A DNA stretch of 12,182 nucleotides from an uncultured Clostridia bacterium (lineage in GTDB: Bacteria; Bacillota_A; Clostridia; TANB77; CAG-508), in NCBI GenBank assembly GCA_934130705.1, contig CAKOYL010000025.1, positions 1-12,182 on the forward strand, written 5' to 3'. A program made the translations under genes and the position numbers. The notes beneath the pieces are model-generated. The model saw nothing but the letters and a program-made list of their open reading frames with translations. It was not told the DNA's origin and did no database searches. Shown piece after piece: positions 9,061 through 12,182 of the stretch; the stretch's first letter is position 1, and each line of letters starts with the position of its first letter.

Positions 9061-10518
9061 ATGAGTTTGTCAAAAATAAATTCAAGAATCAATTTAGATT
9101 ATTTGAAGAATGAAAAAGAAAATTTATATTTTGATAGAAAAAGAGCTAAAATTTCATTACAGGATTTAGCAAACGAAATAGCTTCTTTTGCAAATTCTAA
9201 TGGTGGAATAATCGTAGTAGGAATAACTGACGATGGAAAAATAGAAGGCTTTAATATATATGGTGAAGATAAATTAAATGATTGTCAAAAAGTTGTAACC
9301 AATTATTTGAAAAATACACCAACATATAGAATGGAATTATTGGATATTAAAAATGAAAAAGGAGAAATGGATAATTTATTACTGTTTCATATTGAGCCAG
9401 AATTAAATTATATAATTAGAAATAATAAAGATGAAGTTTTTTGTAGACAGGGAGATTCATCTATAAAATTAAATGCAAATCAAATTAGAAGTTTAGAGTA
9501 TGACAGAAAAGAAAGAGATTTTGAAGCTGAAATCATACTTGAATCATCAATAAAAGATATTGATATGGAGGTTATGACATTATATAAAGAGAGAATTGAT
9601 ACAGATTTATCTGATGAAGAAGTATTAAAAGCTAGAGGTTTCTTAAGAGAAAAAAATGGTGAATATCATTTAACTAAAGCTGGTATGCTATTATTTGGAA
9701 AAAATCCATCTATTTATTTACCAAGTGCTAGGGTAAGAGTTTTGAAATTTGAAGGAACTGAATTCAAAGTTGGAACAGAAATGAATATAATAAAAGATAG
9801 AACTTTTGATAAATGTTTGTTTAAAATATTAGAACAGGCGAGAGAATTTATTAATTCTCAATTAAGGGAGTTTACTCATTTAAATACAGATGGAGTTTTT
9901 GAAACTGTACCAGAATATCCAGAGTTTGCATGGTATGAGGGATTAGTAAATGCAGTATGTCATAGAGATTATTCAAATAGTGGAGAATATATAATAGTAA
10001 AATTATTTGATGATAGATTAGAAATATCTAGTCCAGGAAAATTGGGTGGATTTGTAACATTAGAAACAATGAAAAACAAGAGATATTCAAGAAATCCACA
10101 AATTGCAAGAGTATTGAATGAGCTAGGTATAGTAAGAGAATTAAATGAGGGTGTAAAAAGAATATATAGCGAAATGCAGAGATTTTATTTAAAAGATCCT
10201 GTATATACAGAGCCAGATAGAAATTCTGTATTATTGGTTTTAGATAATAATATTGCAGTAAGAGCTAATAGAAAGCAAGAAACATTGAAAAAATCAGATG
10301 CAATTAAGGATAAATGGGAATTGTTGAATTACGCAGAAAAACAGGTTTTACAGGTTATAAATGATAAAGGTGAATTAACATCAGATGATGTTTCTCAAAT
10401 AATTAATAGAGGTAAAACAACAGCGGTAAAATTATTAAATAAACTTATAGATTTGGATTTGATAGTATGGACAGGAACTTCAAAGAATGATAGTTATGGA
10501 AGATATAAGATGAAGTAG
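9061..10518 (+). CDS. AlbA_2 (Schlafen-like) ATP-binding regulator with C-terminal winged helix
   Basis: This 485-residue protein belongs to the family often named putative DNA-binding/ATP-binding or RecG-like transcriptional regulator. Residues about 15-145 form the AlbA_2 domain, with NLYFDRKRAK and LANEIASFANSNGGIIVVGITDDG (36-59). Residues about 285-375 carry a GHKL-type ATPase segment: E293, N297 and HRDYS (301-305), then DRLEISSPGKLGG (318-330). Residues about 423-475 look like a winged helix (KGELTSDDVSQIINRGKTTAVKLLN). Length and domain order are normal and nothing key is missing. The start has AAAGAGG seven bases upstream. It is the first gene inside the presumed element and lies between two sets of repeats that could be its binding sites. 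Members are thought to regulate transcription; some related proteins take part in phage defence. No specific target can be read here. Confidence 0.88.
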   Translation: MSLSKINSRINLDYLKNEKENLYFDRKRAKISLQDLANEIASFANSNGGIIVVGITDDGKIEGFNIYGEDKLNDCQKVVTNYLKNTPTYRMELLDIKNEKGEMDNLLLFHIEPELNYIIRNNKDEVFCRQGDSSIKLNANQIRSLEYDRKERDFEAEIILESSIKDIDMEVMTLYKERIDTDLSDEEVLKARGFLREKNGEYHLTKAGMLLFGKNPSIYLPSARVRVLKFEGTEFKVGTEMNIIKDRTFDKCLFKILEQAREFINSQLREFTHLNTDGVFETVPEYPEFAWYEGLVNAVCHRDYSNSGEYIIVKLFDDRLEISSPGKLGGFVTLETMKNKRYSRNPQIARVLNELGIVRELNEGVKRIYSEMQRFYLKDPVYTEPDRNSVLLVLDNNIAVRANRKQETLKKSDAIKDKWELLNYAEKQVLQVINDKGELTSDDVSQIINRGKTTAVKLLNKLIDLDLIVWTGTSKNDSYGRYKMK

Positions 10519-10530
10519 AACATATATTAT

Positions 10531-10656
10531 GAGGTGTTCAGTGGTGTTCAGAGCTGTTCACTTTAGTGAATACTTTGAAAATTAAATGAATTAAACTATA
10601 ATATTATTTGTGAGGTGTTCAGTGGTGTTCAGAGCTGTTCACTTTACTGAACACTT
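10531..10656. repeat. Two 45-bp direct repeats built of 10-bp phased TGTTCA half sites
   Basis: Copies at 10531-10575 and 10612-10656 differ at two of 45 positions and are 81 bases apart from start to start. Each holds TGTTCA three times at exact 10-base steps (10535, 10545, 10555 and 10616, 10626, 10636), followed by an inverted half site: TGAATA at 10567 and TGAACA at 10648. The last direct half site and the inverted one can also form a hairpin in each copy. Phasing by one helical turn points to a protein-binding array such as iterons, a partition site, an accessory recombination site or an operator. The spacer between copies is plain AT-rich DNA. Confidence 0.8.
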
Positions 10657-10676
10657 AGAATAAAAAATGTATATAG

Positions 10677-10719
10677 AATGTGAAACAAATTTACTAAAAA
10701 TATTAAAAAGTTTCACATT
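10677..10719. repeat. 10-bp inverted repeat with a 23-base centre
   Basis: AATGTGAAAC (10677-10686) and GTTTCACATT (10710-10719) are perfect inverted arms. The A-rich centre and lack of a following T-run make a terminator unlikely. It could be a binding site; nothing more can be said. Confidence 0.45.
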
Positions 10720-10747
10720 GTAATTAATTGAATATTAAAATAAAAAA

Positions 10748-10781
10748 GCATTTACAACGTAAAAGTTGTAGGTGTTTTTTT
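10748..10781 (+). terminator. Terminator, possibly bidirectional
   Basis: GCATTTACAAC (10748-10758) pairs with GTTGTAGGTGT (10765-10775) around GTAAAA, giving 11 pairs of which three are G-T wobbles. Seven Ts follow (10775-10781). On the other strand the same hairpin is followed by CTTTTTTA, but there are A-C mismatches at two of the wobble positions. It most likely ends rightward transcripts from the AlbA_2 gene and isolates the segment to its right. Confidence 0.7.
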
Positions 10782-10798
10782 ATTTGCAAGAGATAATG

Positions 10799-11208
10799 CC
10801 TCAAACTCTATAAAAGTGATAAGGTTAGATGGAGCCGATGCTATAAAGTCTATTCGTATGAGTATAAACAGTCTATTTATACAAAGTGCGTCAGTGAGAA
10901 CTTAGAACGAAAAACTCACAATAAAAAAAGAGTATTGTTGGATACTTGGATGTGGATTTATAATTGTAAAAAGCTTGGACAAGTATAAGCAAGGATATTA
11001 AGTTATCAGCAATTATAGTAGCATTAGCTACTTACTAGACTGCCTATGAAACTCGGCGAACGACCGACGGTTTCTTATAAATAGAGGCGTAATAATCCTT
11101 TTATCAAAATGGGATATATTACGCATAATCTACAAAGCTCACTCTCTCTGGTTTCTTAATTGTAGAAAAATCAAGGTAATTATAGAATAGTGAATCTATT
11201 CTATTTTT
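10799..11208 (+). ncRNA. Candidate structured RNA upstream of tnpV
   Basis: About 410 bases without a protein-like frame lie between two terminators. The stretch is rich in short hairpins: GTATAAA/TTTATAC (10862-10882), AGTAT/ATACT (10931-10946), AGTAGC-ATTA-GCTACT (11017-11032), GAAACTCGG/CCGA-CG-GTTTC (11048-11074), GCGTAATA-ATCC-TTTT with its partner (11087-11124) and CTACAA/TTGTAG (11130-11165). TATAATTG (10959-10966) can pair at longer range with CAATTATA (11010-11017). Bases 11041-11100 have 26 G+C of 60, well above the surroundings. No strong promoter is seen; TTGCAA (10784) with TATAAA (10809) has a 19-base spacer. I do not match it to a known RNA family. It could be a small RNA, a long leader of tnpV, or conserved DNA structure of the element. 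Confidence 0.33.
11182..11208 (+). terminator. Rho-independent terminator before tnpV
   Basis: ATAGAATAG (11182-11190) pairs perfectly with CTATTCTAT (11196-11204) around TGAAT, and the run TTTTT (11204-11208) follows. The stem is nearly all A/T, so strength is moderate. It closes the structured stretch 34 bases before the tnpV start, so it may act as an attenuator of tnpV and the genes beyond. Confidence 0.65.
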
Positions 11209-11241
11209 ATATAAAAATTTATTTTAAAGGAGGTTTTCATT

Positions 11242-11615
11242 ATGGATAATGAAAGAAAAAACAAAATTGAATATCACAAGGAAGGAGATTATTATGTACC
11301 AAATTTAGTAATACCAAAGGATGAATATCCAGATTATTGTATAGGAAAATATGGACGATTAAGACTAAAATATTTGAAAGAAAATAAGAAAGCAGAATAT
11401 ACATAATGCTTATGGAAGGAACTTTAAGAAAACACATTGTAGAAACAGATATGCAAGCAAAAGATAAAGTAGAAAGAATTATAAAACAATTAAAAGAACA
11501 AAGCAATTTAACAGAAGAAATGAAAAACTCTGATCCATTATATTGGGGTGGAATGATGAATAACTTTAAAAATCAAGCAGAAGAAATTGTTGGAAAGGAG
11601 TTGATATATGTATAA
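11242..11615 (+). pseudogene. tnpV: TnpV-like transposon protein, split by a one-base frameshift
   Basis: The 5' part (11242-11406, 54 residues, MDNERKNKIEYHKEGDYY...) starts at an ATG with AAAGGAGG (11226-11233) eight bases upstream. It ends AEYT then TAA. The 3' part (11406-11615, 69 residues, MLMEGTLRKHIVETDMQAKD...KELIYV) is in the -1 frame. Together they give about 123 residues and match TnpV of Tn4451-like elements from start to finish: YYVPNL, the GRLRLKYLKE block, the DMQAKDKVERI block, and the EEIVGKELIYV end. Reading back one base after ACA gives T-I-M-L-M-E, the expected continuation, so one base has probably been lost. The stop and next ATG overlap as TAATG, so restart by translational coupling could still make both halves. 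No slippery heptamer is visible. The role of TnpV is not established. Confidence 0.82.
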
Positions 11616-11620
11616 AGTAG

Positions 11621-11726
11621 CTTGACAGTATTTTGAAAGCAAGCGTCGCATTTATACTCCCATATAAATACTGCTTGTCAGTTTTTAGGAAAAACTGATT
11701 GATGGGGAATTACTTCCCAAAACCCC
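11621..11726 (+). other. oriT-like cluster of hairpins upstream of mobC
   Basis: This segment has dense symmetry: CAGTATTT/AAATACTG (11626-11633, 11666-11673), CAAGC/GCTTG (11640-11644, 11673-11677), ATTTATA-CTCCCA-TATAAAT (11650-11669), CAGTTTTT-AGG-AAAAACTG (11679-11697) and GGGAA-TTAC-TTCCC (11705-11718), followed by CCCC at 11723-11726. A non-coding, hairpin-rich segment immediately before mobC and the relaxase gene is the usual place for an origin of transfer. The nick site cannot be assigned from sequence alone, and some of these stems exclude one another. Confidence 0.5.
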
Positions 11727-11741
11727 TTTAATATTTTTAAG

Positions 11742-11772
11742 CCAGTCTAAAAAAGACTGGTAATTTTTTTTT
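11742..11772 (+). terminator. Terminator/attenuator directly before mobC
   Basis: CCAGTC (11742-11747) pairs with GACTGG (11755-11760) around TAAAAAA, followed by TAA and nine Ts (to 11772). The mobC ribosome site AAAGGAG (11774-11780) follows at once. The terminator therefore stops read-through from tnpV and must be bypassed, or a promoter must lie inside it, for mobC to be expressed. Confidence 0.75.
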
Positions 11773-11790
11773 GAAAGGAGAATAAAAAAT

Positions 11791-12114
11791 ATGAGAAAGA
11801 GAAATATAAAGAAACAAATGTGGATAGATGCAAAAGAAGATGAATTACTAAAGAAAAAATCAAAACAAGCAGGACTAACTGAATCAGAATTTATTAGAAG
11901 TTTAATTAAGGGATATAGAATAAAAGAACAACCAACTGAAGAAATAAAATCTTTTCAAAGAGAGATATATGGAATAGCAAATAATATAAATCAGATAGCA
12001 AGAATTTCAAATTCAAGATATAGTACATCTCATGATGATTATAGTTATATCTCTAAAAAACTTTCAGATTTTATTTTAAGATTTGAAAAAGAAATTTATT
12101 CAAGAAAGAAATAA
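11791..12114 (+). CDS. mobC: MobC-type relaxosome accessory protein
   Basis: This 107-residue protein is of normal length for MobC proteins of clostridial and enterococcal conjugative elements. Residues 5-42 look like a ribbon-helix-helix DNA-binding unit: strand KKQMWID, helix EDELLKKKSKQAG, turn LT, helix ESEFIRSLIKGY. The C-terminal part has the MobC signature GIANNINQIARISN (61-74), then a helix-rich basic tail. It would bind the nearby oriT and help the relaxase load. The ATG at 11791 has AAAGGAG ten bases upstream. The stop (12112-12114) overlaps the ribosome site of the next gene, so the two are translated as a unit. The preceding terminator suggests regulated expression. Confidence 0.88.
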   Translation: MRKRNIKKQMWIDAKEDELLKKKSKQAGLTESEFIRSLIKGYRIKEQPTEEIKSFQREIYGIANNINQIARISNSRYSTSHDDYSYISKKLSDFILRFEKEIYSRKK

Positions 12115-12125
12115 GGAGGCTTTCT

Positions 12126-12182
12126 ATGGCTATAACAAAATATAAAGTAATACAAAAAAATTTAGAAGCTGTTATTAACCTG
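12126..12182 (+). CDS. Relaxase, N-terminal 19 codons only (3' end outside window)
   Basis: ATG at 12126 is preceded by AAGGAGG (12113-12119) with six bases between, and the frame stays open to the window edge. The 19 residues begin MAITKYKVIQKNLEAVINL, which resembles the first strand and helix of MobA/VirD2-type relaxases (MATTK-[x]-I-[x]-L-[x]-I-[x]-Y). The call rests mainly on its place directly after mobC. A relaxase would nick oriT and stay covalently attached to the transferred strand. The catalytic tyrosine and histidine motifs are not in view. Confidence 0.7.
   Translation, partial: MAITKYKVIQKNLEAVINL

Larger units (their letters stand above)
8771..12182 (+). mobile_element. Left part of an integrated mobilizable/conjugative element (right end outside window)
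   Basis: The glucan synthase homology stops at base 8770. Downstream lie only genes typical of Tn4451/Tn1549-like elements of Clostridia: an AlbA_2 regulator, TnpV, MobC and a relaxase, with oriT-like hairpins. The junction is inferred from loss of protein homology, not from a matched right end or a target-site duplication, neither of which is in view. No integrase or resolvase gene is visible, so the recombinase class is unknown. The true end could be a few bases either side of 8771. It is also possible that the AlbA_2 gene and the mobilization genes arrived separately. Confidence 0.75.

Noticed and set aside
10531..10656. Two 45-bp repeats with a 36-base spacer resembling a minimal CRISPR array
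   Set aside because: Only two copies, an AT-rich spacer, an internal 10-base TGTTCA period that CRISPR repeats do not have, and no cas genes in the window.
10765..10910. Open frames on both strands over the bidirectional terminator and start of the structured region
   Set aside because: About 45-50 codons each, without a start codon and ribosome site in a sensible place, overlapping a terminator hairpin, and not recognised as a protein family.
10799..11208. Group I or group II intron
   Set aside because: CTTACTAGACTG (11031-11042) recalls a group I core element and GTGCG (10886-10890) a group II 5' end. No matching second core strand, domain V or intron-encoded protein is found, and no interrupted gene flanks it.
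11240..11506. Reverse-strand 88-residue frame over tnpV
   Set aside because: It is antisense to both conserved TnpV halves and has no family resemblance or ribosome site.

Overview
The window is AT-rich, uses AGA/ATA-type codons, reads TGG as tryptophan with TGA, TAA and TAG as stops, and has strong AAGGAGG-type ribosome binding sites. This fits a low-GC Bacillota, most likely a gut-type Clostridia member. Every convincing gene is on the + strand.

Bases 1-1154 look like ordinary chromosome. They hold the 3' end of a RecD2-like helicase gene, a well-formed promoter at 786-814, a small two-helix membrane protein of unknown role (878-1144), and a terminator whose stem overlaps that gene's stop codon. 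Next comes a giant gene (1241-8785, TTG start) for a cyclic beta-1,2-glucan synthase-type protein. It has an N-terminal region, a membrane glycosyltransferase (GT84), a glycoamylase-like domain, two GH94-type beta-sandwiches and a GH94 phosphorylase barrel.

That protein matches its family as far as the conserved end 'GGQYTH' and then stops after four unrelated residues. The C-terminal roughly 130-150 residues are missing. Everything to the right has mobile-element character, so I read about 8771 as the left junction of an integrated mobilizable or conjugative element that runs off the window. Its visible part, in order: an operator-rich leader; an AlbA_2/Schlafen-like ATP-binding regulator (9061-10518); a duplicated 45-bp array of TGTTCA half sites spaced 10 bp apart; a 430-bp structured non-coding stretch between two terminators; a tnpV gene split by a one-base frameshift (11242-11615); an oriT-like cluster of hairpins; a terminator/attenuator; mobC (11791-12114); and the first 19 codons of a relaxase (12126 onward). 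No recombinase gene is visible and should lie further right, as should the displaced 3' end of the glucan synthase gene.

How the parts fit: MobC and the relaxase would form the relaxosome on the adjacent hairpin cluster. The AlbA_2 protein is probably a regulator of the element and may act on one of the two repeat sets beside it. The host cost is a truncated glucan synthase that keeps its transferase domain but lacks a complete phosphorylase domain. The least explained parts are the phased TGTTCA array and the structured non-coding stretch.
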